A DNA stretch of 64,000 nucleotides from JBGAMH01 sp044222045 (GCA_044222045.1 JBGAOB010000003.1:1-64000), one strand, 5' to 3'; shown: positions 16,660 to 26,179, numbered from the stretch's first letter. The notes: generated by a model not told the origin, from the letters alone. Made by a program: numbers and translations.

Positions 16660-18135
16660 TCAGCGCGTCGTGAGCGACTGGCGGATCCATGCGGCGGCGG
16701 CGTCCAGTTCGGGATCCTGGCCCGACGACGCGTCCCAACGTCGCTGCACCACGATGTCGGGGAGCACGCCCCGGTCACGCGGCCGCGGTCCCGTCACGGC
16801 CATTTCGTAGCGCACGAGCGGAATGTCCACGCGGATCCGCGAGTGCGGCAGTTCCACCGTCGGCGTGGGCCCGGAGCAGTTGCCCCCGAACGCGCCGCCG
16901 CTCTCCTCGCCCACGAACACCGCACGCGTGTTGCACGCGAGGACCGACAGCAGCTCGCTCGTCGTGGAGAAGCTCGCGCCGTCGATCAGCACCGCGAGCG
17001 GGCCGCGGTACACGTCGCGAGCGGGGTGCCGGGTGCCGAGGTTGGGATGCCGGACCACGTCGAACCCGCCCGCGGGACGGCGGCGGGCGAACCCGCGCGG
17101 GGCCGAGAAGCCGCGCGCGTTCGTGGTGTGCGCGAAGCATTCGTAACGCGTCTTGTTCATCCGCAGCGAGGCGTAGTAGGCGAAGTCGTGGTCGACCAGG
17201 TGCGCGGCCACCCGCTCGCCGTACTCGTCCGTGCCGCCGCGGTTGCCCCGCAGGTCCAGGACGAGCCCCTGCGCGCCGCGTTCGTTCAGCTGGCGGAAAG
17301 TCGCGTCGAAGAACCTCGGGCCTTCCAGCTTCGCGTCGCGGAACAGGTCCTTGTCGAAGCTCCCGATCCGCAGCACGGCGATGCTCGTGCCCGGCAACCA
17401 GGTCAGCGCGGCCGGCGGCCGACGGGCGTCCTTGGGATAGCGCGCGTCCAGGCGCTGCACCGCCTCGTCGTACGGCAGGGCCGCGAGCGTGGCCGTGCGC
17501 GCCGTGTCCTCGCCCGGCGCCACGTACCGCACCTCGTACGACGAGCGGACGCCGTACGCGTAAGCGAGGTAGCGCGTGCTGAACCGCAGGCTCTCCAGCA
17601 TGCGCCGCCAGCGCGTCTCGTTGCGGCCGTCCGAAGGGATGATCGCGTGCAGCGTGCGCAGGATCTCCGCGGTGGAGTGCCCGTTGATCGCCAGCACCCG
17701 CGCGTGCAGGAACCGGGACTCGGGAAGGTCGCCGAGGTTGTTGCGCACGTAGAGCGAATCGCCCGCCACCGTCAGGCGGAACGGCAGCGCCGTGGCGCCG
17801 GCGTCCAGGCGGTCGATGGTGTCGCGGGGCAACAGCACCGCGGTGTGCCCGTCGTGGACGCTCGCGACGAGCCGGCACAGGACGAGGCGATACTCCACGG
17901 CGCTGAGCGGCCGGGAGATCTCGCGCTGCGCCCGGGTGAACGCGGCCTCCAGCGACTCCCGCGGGGCATACCGATAGAGCCCCGGGTGTCCCTCTGCCAG
18001 CGCGCTGCGGAGCAGGTCCAACTCGGCCGCCATCTGCGCGGGAGAGCCGTCGAACGGCGGGGCGGTCGCGCGCTTCTGGCAGCCGATGGCGGCGAGGGAC
18101 GCCGCGAGCAGGGTGACGACGAGTGGGCGGAACAC
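16660..18135 (-). CDS. S41-family peptidase lipoprotein
   Basis: A 491-aa lipoprotein with a tail-specific protease (S41) fold. The lipobox ends in AAIGC near residue 17. A helical N-terminal region (AELDLLRSALAEGHPGLYRYAP) typical of this family precedes the core with VASVHDGHTAVLLP, a PDZ-like middle segment (LPFRLTVAGDSLYVRN) and LVLDLRGNRGGTDEY. The probable nucleophile is the serine in DGASFSTTSELLS, and GEESGGAFGG follows. The substrate is unknown; it would act in the periplasm on unfolded or C-terminal peptides. No ATG precedes the signal peptide, so the GTG at 18135 was chosen; its ribosome-binding site is weak. It converges on the Ig-domain gene with only 24 bp between stops. Confidence 0.85.
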   Translation of the reverse strand: MFRPLVVTLLAASLAAIGCQKRATAPPFDGSPAQMAAELDLLRSALAEGHPGLYRYAPRESLEAAFTRAQREISRPLSAVEYRLVLCRLVASVHDGHTAVLLPRDTIDRLDAGATALPFRLTVAGDSLYVRNNLGDLPESRFLHARVLAINGHSTAEILRTLHAIIPSDGRNETRWRRMLESLRFSTRYLAYAYGVRSSYEVRYVAPGEDTARTATLAALPYDEAVQRLDARYPKDARRPPAALTWLPGTSIAVLRIGSFDKDLFRDAKLEGPRFFDATFRQLNERGAQGLVLDLRGNRGGTDEYGERVAAHLVDHDFAYYASLRMNKTRYECFAHTTNARGFSAPRGFARRRPAGGFDVVRHPNLGTRHPARDVYRGPLAVLIDGASFSTTSELLSVLACNTRAVFVGEESGGAFGGNCSGPTPTVELPHSRIRVDIPLVRYEMAVTGPRPRDRGVLPDIVVQRRWDASSGQDPELDAAAAWIRQSLTTR

Positions 18136-18323
18136 CCGGGTTCGTACGCCTCGACGCCGGAGCCGGTTGCCGCCGCTCGGGACACTCGTGCGAGCGCGGC
18201 ATTCCCATGGCCGAACGCTCCGCGAGGGGCATGCCCGCACCTCGCGCCGTCGCGGCGGCGTCCCCTGCTCGTGGGAACTCACGCGCCCTGTGACGAACTC
18301 GCGTCGGGCGCGTTCCAGACGTG

Positions 18324-18335
18324 GGGACGCGTCCC
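18324..18335. promoter_or_regulatory. 12-bp perfect palindrome GGGACGCGTCCC
   Basis: A perfect 12-base palindrome 55 bp upstream of the Ig-domain gene at 18391, in the divergent 255-bp gap shared with the peptidase gene. It could be an operator. In a sequence this rich in G+C such palindromes also arise by chance. Confidence 0.2.
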
Positions 18336-18390
18336 GCCTGCCCCCCGCCTGGGGCGGAAGGCCCGGCCAACGAAGAAACGGAGGCGCTCG

Positions 18391-19659
18391 ATGCTCACGT
18401 CGGCTCACGCAGGTCGATCGAACGGACTGCTCGCACCCGTGAAGCTGTGCCTCGCGGCCGCGCTCGTGGCCCTCGCGGCCGGTCCCGCGTCCGCCGACGT
18501 CGTCCTCGCGCCGTGGGGCGGGAACCTCGTGTTCTTCGGCACCCAGGCCAAGGCGGGACCCGTCGAGGACGTCGACACCCAGTCGGTGCCGGGGGCGGCG
18601 CAGTCGACTTCGACGCTCGCGAGCGTCGCCTACGACCCCGCGAGTGGAGCCTTCGGCTCGTCGTCCATGATCCTGCAGACGTCGTTCTCGAACTCGGCGT
18701 TCGACGCCGCGTCGTCGGCGGTGGGCTCCACCTATGCGTCGGGCGGAACGACCCGCTGTGGTTCGCTCGCCTTCGTGTGGTTCGTGGTCGAGCGGACGCA
18801 GCTCCTGGCGTCGACCGCGAACCTCGCGCTGGGAACGTTCGGATCGAGCCGCTCGCTCGCGTTCGTGGCGAACTTCATGAACAAGGACCTGGCCATGGTG
18901 AACCTGGTCGGGGGCACGGGCCCCACCAGCGTGAACACGCGCCTGTCGCCGGGCACCTACGCGTTCTACTACCAGAACGACTACCGCGACGAGTCCGTCG
19001 ACGGCACTTCGAACCAGCTCGACGCGCACGTACTGTTCACCGACGTCGTGAACCCGTTGATCCAGCAGCATCCGCAGAGCCAGAGCGCTCCGGCCGGCGG
19101 CTCCGCTTCGTTCTCGGTCGGGGCCAGCGGGCTGGCGGTGCGGGAACCCGGCGCGCTCGCACTCTCCTACCAGTGGCGGCACGACTACCAGCCGCTGTCC
19201 GACGGAGGCCGCATCAGCGGCGCTCACGCGGCCCAGCTGCAACTCACGGGTGTGGTCGCGGCCGACTCGGGCATCTACGACTGCGTGGTGACGCAGGGGG
19301 CGATCCAGGAGCCGAGCAGCGCGGCGAAGCTCACGGTGACGGGCGTGCTGGCGGCGCCGGGTCCGGCGCGAGCGTCGGGGCTCGAGCTGAGCGCGCCGTC
19401 CCCCAGTCCGTTCCGGTCGAGCACGCGCGTCCGCTTCACGCTCGCGTCCGACGCACGGGTCGCCCTGGACGTGATCGACCTCGCCGGCCGCCGCGTGCGA
19501 TCGCTGCTGCCGGGCGATCTCCGGGCGGCCGGAACGCGCACGGTCGAGTGGGACGGCCGCGATGCGGCGGGCGGTGCGCTGCCCTCGGGGCTCTACTTCC
19601 TCCGGCTGCAGGCGGGTTCGGAGCAGCGCGTCCAGCGCGTGGTCCGCGCGGCGCCGTAG
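18391..19659 (+). CDS. exported Ig-domain protein with sorting domain (paralogue of 15376)
   Basis: A 422-aa exported protein matching the gene at 15376 throughout: the mature start ADVVLAPWGGNLVF, the VVERTQLLAST and NFMNKDLAMVNL segments, SPGTYAFYYQNDY, the Ig domain (HPQSQSAPAGGSASFSV ... YQWRHDYQPLSDGGRISGA ... ADSGIYDCVVTQG) and the FlgD-like C terminus (SPSPFRSSTRVRF ... IDLAGRRVRSLLPGD ... SGLYFLRLQAG). The N-terminal domains have diverged more than the C-terminal half, which is nearly identical at several points. GGAG at 18380-18383 precedes the ATG by seven bases. It is divergent from the S41 peptidase gene. Confidence 0.85.
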   Translation: MLTSAHAGRSNGLLAPVKLCLAAALVALAAGPASADVVLAPWGGNLVFFGTQAKAGPVEDVDTQSVPGAAQSTSTLASVAYDPASGAFGSSSMILQTSFSNSAFDAASSAVGSTYASGGTTRCGSLAFVWFVVERTQLLASTANLALGTFGSSRSLAFVANFMNKDLAMVNLVGGTGPTSVNTRLSPGTYAFYYQNDYRDESVDGTSNQLDAHVLFTDVVNPLIQQHPQSQSAPAGGSASFSVGASGLAVREPGALALSYQWRHDYQPLSDGGRISGAHAAQLQLTGVVAADSGIYDCVVTQGAIQEPSSAAKLTVTGVLAAPGPARASGLELSAPSPSPFRSSTRVRFTLASDARVALDVIDLAGRRVRSLLPGDLRAAGTRTVEWDGRDAAGGALPSGLYFLRLQAGSEQRVQRVVRAAP

Positions 19660-19676
19660 CGGCGGGCGCGCGCGGC

Positions 19677-19715
19677 GTCGCCTCCGGGGCATCGTGCGAG
19701 CCCCGGTGAGGCGAC
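19677..19715. terminator. bidirectional hairpin between convergent genes
   Basis: Arms at 19677-19690 and 19700-19715 (GTCGCCT-CCGGGGC against GCCCCGG-TG-AGGCGAC) pair over 14 bases with a two-base bulge and a nine-base loop. It fills the gap between the stops of the Ig-domain gene and the beta-propeller gene, so it probably terminates both. Confidence 0.55.
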
Positions 19716-19735
19716 CCTCGTCGTCTCGTCGGGCG

Positions 19736-22177
19736 TCAGTCCCCCACCACCACGATCCGCGTCGTCGCTTCGCCGTGGGGCGTGCGGAGCCGGGCGTGGT
19801 ACACGCCGGCGGGCAGCGAAGCCGCCGGCACGGTGACCTGGCTGCGCCCCGCCGGGCGCAGCTCACCGGCGAGCAGCGTGCGCACGCGCCGGCCCTGCAC
19901 GTCGAGCAGTTCGAGCGTCACGCGCGTCGCCACGGGCAGGTCGAACGCGAGCGTGCCGCGCCCGCGCAGCGGATGCGGCGCCGGAGCGGCCAGGCGCACC
20001 GCGGTGTGCGCACGCCCCGGCGGCGGCGCCGAGACCACGATGAGGGACGTGTCCTGGATCGCCGCCAGGTGCGTTCGCGCCACGCCCGCGATGCTGTTGT
20101 AGAGCCCGCCCACGTAGATCATCTGCCCGCCGCTCGCGAGCGCGTTGACCTGGCCGAGATCGAGGTTCGCGAGCCACGGGCGGGCCACCGCGGTCGCCGA
20201 ATCGACGACCGCGAACTTGGATCGCGGCACGCCGCTGATCTGCGTGAACGTGCCGCCGATGTACACGCGCGAGCCGAGCGCGAGCACCTCGTCGCAGAAG
20301 GCGGTCGGATTGGGATTCCACGCGAGCGCGGCGCCCGTGACCGGGTCGAGCGCGGCCACGTAGCGGCGCACGAAGCCGCCGATGTTCGTGAACTGGCCGG
20401 CGGCGTACACGCGGCTGGGCGTCAGCGTGAGCCCGTTCACGGTGCCATCGGCGCCGGGGTTCCACGCCAGCACGGTGCCGGAATCCGGGTGCAGCGCCAC
20501 GATGCGGTTGCGCGCGATGCTGCTGACCGTGGTGAACACGCCGGCGGCGTACACGCGCCCGTGGCCGATCGCGAGCGCGTTCACCACGCCGCCGGCATTC
20601 GGGCTCCACGCCCGCAGCGCGCCGCCGGCCGTGTCCACCGCGGCCAGTCGGTTGCGCGGTTGCCCGCCCACGGTGGTGAACTGGCCTCCCAGGTAGATCG
20701 ACGTGTCGCTGGCCGCGAGTGCGTTGATCGTGCTGCTCGAGTTGGGATTCCACGGCAACACCGCTCCGGTCACGGCGTGCACGGCGGCCAGTCGGCTGCG
20801 CGACACGCCGCCGACGTTCGTGAACACGCCGCCCAGGTAGATCTTCTCGCCCACCTTGATCATGGCGTTCACCTCGCCGCTCGCACCCGGGTTCCACGCC
20901 GTCGCCTGGCCGGTGCCCACGTGGAACGACGCGAGGTTGTTGCGCAGGACCACGTTCATGGCCGCGAAGTAGCCGCCCACGTACAGCGTGGTGCCCTGCG
21001 CCGCGATCACGTCCACGCTCGCGCTCGCCATCGGATTCCACGCGAGCGGCGCGGCCGTCACCGGGTCGAGTGCCGCGAGGTAGTTGCGACTCTGGCCGGC
21101 GATCGTGGCGAAGCCGCCGCCGATGTACGGCACGCCACCGACCACCGCGAGGGCGCTCACGGCGCCGGAGATGTTCGGATTCCACGCGGTGGCGAGACCG
21201 GTCGTGGCCGACAGCTCCGCCAGTGCGAACCGCGACACGCTGCCGTTCACGGCGAAGAAGTTGCCCGCCACGTACAGGTTGGCGCCGTTCGGAACGATCG
21301 TGTTGACGTCGCCGTTCACGTTGGGATTCCACGCCGTCAGCGTGCCCGTGGCGATCGTGACCGAGGCGAGCGCGCTGCGCACGCCGCCGAGCATCTTGTT
21401 GAACCGGCCTCCCACGTACAGCGTGCCGCCGTCCACGCGCAGCTCCATCACTTCCGGGAACGACGTCACCGTGTCGGCGACGGCCGGGTTCCACGCGGTC
21501 ACCGCGCCGGCGCCGGCGGTGTCGATGGCGGCGAGGCAGGATCGCGGCTGGCCGCCCACGGTGGTGAACAAGCCCCCCGCGTACACGGTGGCGCCCGACA
21601 CGACGACGGCGTCGACCGACGTGCTGGCGTCGGGATTCCACGGGGTGAGTGCGCCGGTGGTGGCGTTGAACGCCGCCAGCCGGTTGCGCGTGACGCTGTT
21701 CGCCTGCGTGAACACGCCGCCGGCGTAGAGCACGCCGTTCGCCAGGGCGAGCGACTGCACGCGGTCGCTGGTGCTCGCGGTCCACGCCGCCACGCTCCCG
21801 TCGGCATTGATCCGCGCCAGGTTCTGTCGGCGGAGCCCGCCCACCGAGTCGAACGCTCCCGCGACGAACCAGCCGCCCGAACCGTCGGCGACGATCGCGT
21901 GCACGGTGCCGCGCACGGCCGCACTCGGGAGCGGCGTGTGGACGCCCGCGGTGAACCGGAGCCCGCCGCCCGTCCACGGCCCGACGTTCTTGAACAGCCC
22001 CGCGGCGTACAGCGTGTCCCCCGAGCGGATGAGCGCGTTGACCTCGCCGTCGGGCACCCACAGGTCCAGGTCGACGAGTTGGGCGTGCGCGGCGGAGCCC
22101 GCCGAGACGAGCGCCAGCGGAAGCAGCAGCCGAAGCAGCGCGCGGCCGGCCAGGGTGCGGAGCGAGCGTCGGCTCAT
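19736..22177 (-). CDS. exported delta-60-type beta-propeller protein with sorting domain
   Basis: An 813-aa exported protein. The signal peptide (LLRLLLPLALVSAGSAAHA) is followed by an N-terminal propeller start (LYAAGLFKNVGPWTGGG ... DGSGGWFVAGAF) and then about 13 repeats of 48-49 residues with consensus TAWNPN..G.V.AL...G..LY.GG.FT.VGG..R..LAA.D..TGA. This matches the delta-60 repeat / DUF5122 beta-propeller family. The C terminus is a FlgD-like sorting domain (APHPLRGRGTLAF ... LDVQGRRVRTLL ... AGVYHARLRTP). The ATG at 22177 has a GGGAG-type site upstream. Three further proteins in this window share this architecture. The ligand is unknown. Confidence 0.88.
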   Translation of the reverse strand: MSRRSLRTLAGRALLRLLLPLALVSAGSAAHAQLVDLDLWVPDGEVNALIRSGDTLYAAGLFKNVGPWTGGGLRFTAGVHTPLPSAAVRGTVHAIVADGSGGWFVAGAFDSVGGLRRQNLARINADGSVAAWTASTSDRVQSLALANGVLYAGGVFTQANSVTRNRLAAFNATTGALTPWNPDASTSVDAVVVSGATVYAGGLFTTVGGQPRSCLAAIDTAGAGAVTAWNPAVADTVTSFPEVMELRVDGGTLYVGGRFNKMLGGVRSALASVTIATGTLTAWNPNVNGDVNTIVPNGANLYVAGNFFAVNGSVSRFALAELSATTGLATAWNPNISGAVSALAVVGGVPYIGGGFATIAGQSRNYLAALDPVTAAPLAWNPMASASVDVIAAQGTTLYVGGYFAAMNVVLRNNLASFHVGTGQATAWNPGASGEVNAMIKVGEKIYLGGVFTNVGGVSRSRLAAVHAVTGAVLPWNPNSSSTINALAASDTSIYLGGQFTTVGGQPRNRLAAVDTAGGALRAWSPNAGGVVNALAIGHGRVYAAGVFTTVSSIARNRIVALHPDSGTVLAWNPGADGTVNGLTLTPSRVYAAGQFTNIGGFVRRYVAALDPVTGAALAWNPNPTAFCDEVLALGSRVYIGGTFTQISGVPRSKFAVVDSATAVARPWLANLDLGQVNALASGGQMIYVGGLYNSIAGVARTHLAAIQDTSLIVVSAPPPGRAHTAVRLAAPAPHPLRGRGTLAFDLPVATRVTLELLDVQGRRVRTLLAGELRPAGRSQVTVPAASLPAGVYHARLRTPHGEATTRIVVVGD

Positions 22178-22562
22178 GGCAGGTCTCCCGGGGAGGATGG
22201 CGAGAAGGAGGACGGAGTCTTGGAGTGTCTATTGTCGAGGGCCGTCACTCGGCCCGTCCACCCTGCAATGCGTGGAATCGAGTCGAATCCCGTCATCGCG
22301 GGCCGCGCGCGCCGCGCACGACGATGTTGCGCTGCGATTCGCATCGACGAACGAGCGTCGCGGCGCGGGCACTCGCCTGCCGGGCACGTGCGGCAGCGCC
22401 GAGGTCCCGGCCGGGCCGGGCGCGTGTTGGCCGTTCGCCCACGGGTTTGCGCTTCCGGCATGGGGCGTCCGGGATCCGCGCCCCGCGCGTCCGGCCTCTC
22501 GAATCGGGCGCTGATCCTCACCCCTGCCCGACGGCCTCGGCCGAGGCCACAAGGAGTCCGCC
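22178..22562. other. divergent intergenic region, 385 bp, no gene seen
   Basis: The gap between the divergent starts of two beta-propeller protein genes. It has no credible coding sequence. It should carry both promoters; the plus-strand gene has an AAGGAG ribosome-binding site at 22551-22556. Confidence 0.5.
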
Positions 22563-22852
22563 ATGCACGCATCGCCCCACGGGCCGCACCGGGTCAGGCC
22601 GGGCTTCGCCCCTTCCACTCGAGCGTTCCATCGGTTGTGGATCGTTCTCGCCACGTGCCTCGGCGCGGCCGGAGCCGCCCCTCGCGCGCAGGCCGTGCCC
22701 ACGCTGCTCGACGGCGGCTGGGTCGCCGAGGGCCCCGTGCTCTCGATCGCGCGCACGCCGACCCGCGTGTACATCGGTGGCTCGTTCACGCACGTGGGAC
22801 CTCTGACCGGGGGTGGCGTGCCCGTGGGCCGCGCGTCGGGCCAGCCGCTGCG
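22563..22852 (+). pseudogene. N-terminal piece of a frameshifted beta-propeller protein
   Basis: This is the start of the delta-60-type protein continued at 22853 in another frame. ATG at 22563 with AAGGAG seven bases upstream opens a signal peptide (WIVLATCLGAAGAAPRAQA) and the propeller start RVYIGGSFTHVGPLTGGG, which matches the paralogues at 32358 and 52285. Near 22850 the homology leaves this frame and resumes in the frame with codons starting at 22853. The paralogues have about eight more residues at this point, so a deletion of roughly 25 bases fits better than loss of one base. Without a frameshift the signal peptide would be separated from the propeller. Confidence 0.75.
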
Positions 22853-25207
22853 GTGTCCGCGGTGGTGTCCGATGGCGCGGGCGGCTGGTACATCGGCGGC
22901 GTGTTCAACTTCGTGGACGGCCTGCCGCGGACGAATCTCGCGCACGTGCTGGCCGACGGCAGCGTGTCCGACTGGGCCCCCGTCGCGAACGGCACGGTCA
23001 GTGCGCTGGTGCTGGACGGCAACCGGCTGTACGTCGGCGGCTCGTTCACGAATCTCGGCGGGCAGATCCGCAACCGCATCGGGGCCGTCGACGCCACGAC
23101 CGGTGCGGCGCTCCCCTGGTACCCCGCACCCGGCACGAACGGGGCGGTGGGTGCGATCGTCGTGAGCGGCGGAACGGTGTACATCGCGGGCGCCTTCACC
23201 GGGATCGGAGTGGAGTCGCGCCCGTGGATCGCGGCGCTGGATGCCTCGACGGCGGCGGTGACGAGCTGGAATCCGGCCGCGAACGGCGTCGTCACCGCAC
23301 TCGCGACGGACGGCAGCGTCATCTACGCGGCCGGCGCGTTCAACTTCATCGGTGGAGCCAGCCGCGCCTCGCTCGCGGCGTTGAGTATGACGTCGGGCGC
23401 GGCCACCGGCTGGGCTCCGTTCGCGGACGACGAGGTGTCCACGATCGCGCTCGACGGCGGCACCCTGTATGTCGGCGGGTACTTCACGAGCGTGAACGGC
23501 GTCGGGCGCAATCGCGCCGCCGCCCTCGACGCCACGACCGGCGCGCTCCGCAGCTGGAACCCGGACGCGAACGGACGACTCAACCGCGTGTTCGCGAGCG
23601 GCGGCACGATCTACGCGGGCGGCTTCTTCACGAACATCGGCGGCTCGGCGCGCAATCGCGTCGCCGCGCTCGACACGACCACCGGCGCCGCGACGCCATG
23701 GGACCCGAACGCGAGCGACGGCGTCTACGCGTTCGCGGTGCAGGACTCGGTCGTCTACGTGGGTGGCGCCTACTGGAGCATCGGCGGCGTGACGCGCAAC
23801 CGGCTGGCGGCGCTGGACGTCGTCACGGGCGCCGCGACGGCATGGAACCCGAACGCGAACGGCGCGGTGCGTGCGCTGGCGGTGAGCGACGGCGTCGTTC
23901 ACGCGGGCGGTGACTTCACGAACGTGGGCGGGCTCGCGCGCGGCCGACTCGCCGCGATCGACACGGCGAGCGGCGTGCCCACGGCCTGGAATCCCGATGC
24001 GAACGGCCCGGTGTCCGCGCTCGCATCGAGCGGCGGCACCGTGTACGCCGGCGGCCTGTTCACGACCGTCGGCGGATCCGGGCGCACCCGGCTCGCCGCG
24101 ATCGAGTCCGCGACCGGCGTCCTCACCGCGTGGAACCCCGGCGCCGACAACGCCGTGATCGCGCTGGTCGCGCGTGGTGCCACGGTGTGGGCCGGTGGCG
24201 CGTTCGCCAACGCCGGCGGCGCCGGGCGCGCGTTCCTCGCCGCGATCGACTCCGCGAGCGGCGCGGCCACGGCTTGGAACCCCGGGGCGAACGCATCGGT
24301 GATGGCGCTCGCGCTCGACGGCGGCACCGTGTACGCCGGTGGCGCGTTCACGTCGGCGGGTGGCGAGCCCCGGAACCGGATCGCCGCGCTCGACGCCACG
24401 AGCGGCGCCCTGCTGCCGTGGGATCCGAACGCGTCGAGCATCGTCTACTCGCTCGCCGCTTCGGAGGGCGTCGTGTACGCCGGCGGGATCTTCGCGAGCA
24501 TCGGCGGCGCAGGCCGTACGGGCCTCGCCGCGCTCGATCCTTCGACCGGCGCGGCGACCGCATGGAATCCCGCCGTTCTCGGCGGCGTGCTCGCGCTGGC
24601 CGCGGGCGACGGCCGGGTCGTCGCCGGCGGCAACTTCGCTCGCGTCGGTGAGTGGCGGCGGAACAACCTCGCCTCGTTCGTCGACGATGCGCTGCTGGGC
24701 GCACCCGCGCGACCGACCGCCGGCCGCGACCTGGCTCTCGGGGTCTCGCCGAACCCGGCGGCCTCCGCGGTCGCGATCACGTTCACGCTGCCGGCGGCCG
24801 GCCGCGCCCGCCTCGAGGTGTTCGACCTGCGCGGGGCGCGCGTGCGCACGCTCGCCGACCGCGAGTTTCCGGCCGGCACGCAGCGGCTCGCGTGGGACGG
24901 CGCCGATCGAGAGGGCCGCGCACTCGCGCCGGGTCTCTACCTCGCGCGGCTGGCCGCTCCTTCCGGCGTGGCCGTCGTGGAGGAGCGCGACGGCCCGGTG
25001 CGTGGATCGGTTGGGACCGACCAGCCGGGCGAAGTAGATTCCCGCGGGCAGCGACGCGCCCACGTCGTCGCGTCCATCCCACGTGACGGTGCCCGAGCCC
25101 TGCGCGTCGCCGACGTACAACCGGCGCACGCGTGCGCCCGTCACGTCGTGCACGTCCAGCGTGACGCGCTCGCGGCGCGCAACCGTGTAGCGGAACGCGG
25201 TCCGTGA
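22853..25207 (+). CDS. delta-60-type beta-propeller protein, main part, no proper stop
   Basis: The continuation of the gene starting at 22563. It holds DGAGGWYIGGVFNFVDGLPRTNLAHVLADGS, about 13 propeller repeats of 48-49 residues (T.WNP.ANG.V.AL....G.VYAGG.FT..GG..R.RLAA.D..TGA), and a FlgD-like domain (SPNPAASAVAITF ... FDLRGARVRTLAD ... PGLYLARLAAPSGVAVV). The homologous sequence ends at 24979. The frame then runs on through the antisense of the next gene to a stop at 25207, adding about 75 unrelated residues. GTG at 22853 could act as a start but would lack a signal peptide. Export is therefore doubtful unless the frameshift is an error. Confidence 0.8.
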   Translation: MSAVVSDGAGGWYIGGVFNFVDGLPRTNLAHVLADGSVSDWAPVANGTVSALVLDGNRLYVGGSFTNLGGQIRNRIGAVDATTGAALPWYPAPGTNGAVGAIVVSGGTVYIAGAFTGIGVESRPWIAALDASTAAVTSWNPAANGVVTALATDGSVIYAAGAFNFIGGASRASLAALSMTSGAATGWAPFADDEVSTIALDGGTLYVGGYFTSVNGVGRNRAAALDATTGALRSWNPDANGRLNRVFASGGTIYAGGFFTNIGGSARNRVAALDTTTGAATPWDPNASDGVYAFAVQDSVVYVGGAYWSIGGVTRNRLAALDVVTGAATAWNPNANGAVRALAVSDGVVHAGGDFTNVGGLARGRLAAIDTASGVPTAWNPDANGPVSALASSGGTVYAGGLFTTVGGSGRTRLAAIESATGVLTAWNPGADNAVIALVARGATVWAGGAFANAGGAGRAFLAAIDSASGAATAWNPGANASVMALALDGGTVYAGGAFTSAGGEPRNRIAALDATSGALLPWDPNASSIVYSLAASEGVVYAGGIFASIGGAGRTGLAALDPSTGAATAWNPAVLGGVLALAAGDGRVVAGGNFARVGEWRRNNLASFVDDALLGAPARPTAGRDLALGVSPNPAASAVAITFTLPAAGRARLEVFDLRGARVRTLADREFPAGTQRLAWDGADREGRALAPGLYLARLAAPSGVAVVEERDGPVRGSVGTDQPGEVDSRGQRRAHVVASIPRDGARALRVADVQPAHACARHVVHVQRDALAARNRVAERGP

Positions 25208-26179
25208 ACCGAACGGATTCGGGCCGGCGACGGCGAGCGCCAGGCCGGACGATGCCGGCGCGGGCGGCGCGTCCTCGATGCCCGAAACGTCGATCCGTGC
25301 GAGCCGGCTCAGTTCTTCGGTGGCGCCGTGCGTGACACGCACTTCGTACCAGCCCGAATCGGAGTGCGCCGCGTTCGACACCGTGAGCACGCGCGTGCGG
25401 GCGCCGCTCACGCGCCCGCCGTCGGCGAGCACGACGCCGTTGCGGCGCCACTCGAAGCCGAGCGAGTCGACCGGCAGGTTCGTCGCGACCGAGAGACGGA
25501 TCACGGCGCCGTCGGTCACGGTCGAGTCGTGCGGGCCGTCCTGGAGCAGCGGGTCGGCCACCATCGAAAACGTGAGGATGTAGCTGTACGTGCCGCCGTA
25601 GGCGTAGTCGTCGCTGCCGCGCGCCGCCGCCTGGCCGCGGATGTAGTAGTCGCCCGCCGCGAGTCGCCGCCGAACGTGGATCTCACCGGTCTGCAGGGAG
25701 TCCACCACCATCTGGGGCCCCGACTGGGGGCGGAACAACCAGACGTACGCGGGATCGCCGGCAGGTCCGCCCGGGTCCACCCAGGCGTCGAGCGAGTAGG
25801 CCATGGTGGTCGGGAGCCGGAACTTGAACTGCGCGATCGAGTAGACCCGGTAACTCGGGTTCAAGGGAGGACCGGACCAGCCGGCGTTGGCGGTGCCGGA
25901 GGCATGGATGCCCTGGCCGACCAGCTCGGACACCTGCCACGCGAAGCCGTTGCATTGCCCCCCCACCTCCTTGTCGGGGTTGAGCAGGGTCTGGTCGTTC
26001 GTGTCGACCCACGGGGCGAATCCGGCGCCGGGGCTCTGGAGGGTGTCGAGCGTCCGTCCGGCGTAGTGGATTTCCACCGCGTTCCAGCGGTCGGCCTCGA
26101 GCGGGAGCATCTGTGCCAGCGCGGGCGCCGCGGAAGCGAGCAGCACGAGCGCCGCGAGGGCCATCCGGAATCGTCGCAT
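24980..26179 (-). CDS. exported Ig/FlgD protein, stop codon missing at junction
   Basis: A protein of about 400 aa. The signal peptide (RMALAALVLLASAAPALAQ) is followed by an uncharacterised domain (WNAVEIHYAGRTLDTL ... GGQCNGFAWQVSELVGQGIHASG ... YVWLFRP), an Ig-like domain (DGPHDSTVTDGAVIRLSV ... FEWRRNGVVLADGGRVSGA ... SDSGWYEVRV) and a FlgD-like sorting domain (GPNPFGSRTAFRY ... HDVTGARVRRLY ... AGIYFARLVGPNRSTHRAVALL). ATG at 26179 has GGGAGGA upstream. The recognisable protein ends at 24980, exactly where the converging gene's homology also ends. The reading frame has no stop there and stays open antisense to the neighbour until 22229. I list only the supported part. Confidence 0.72.

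Noticed and set aside
22229..24979. Extension of the minus-strand Ig/FlgD protein through the neighbour's antisense
   Set aside because: The translated stretch is antisense to a well-supported propeller protein and shows no domain. It results from the lost stop codon at the junction and is not counted as coding.
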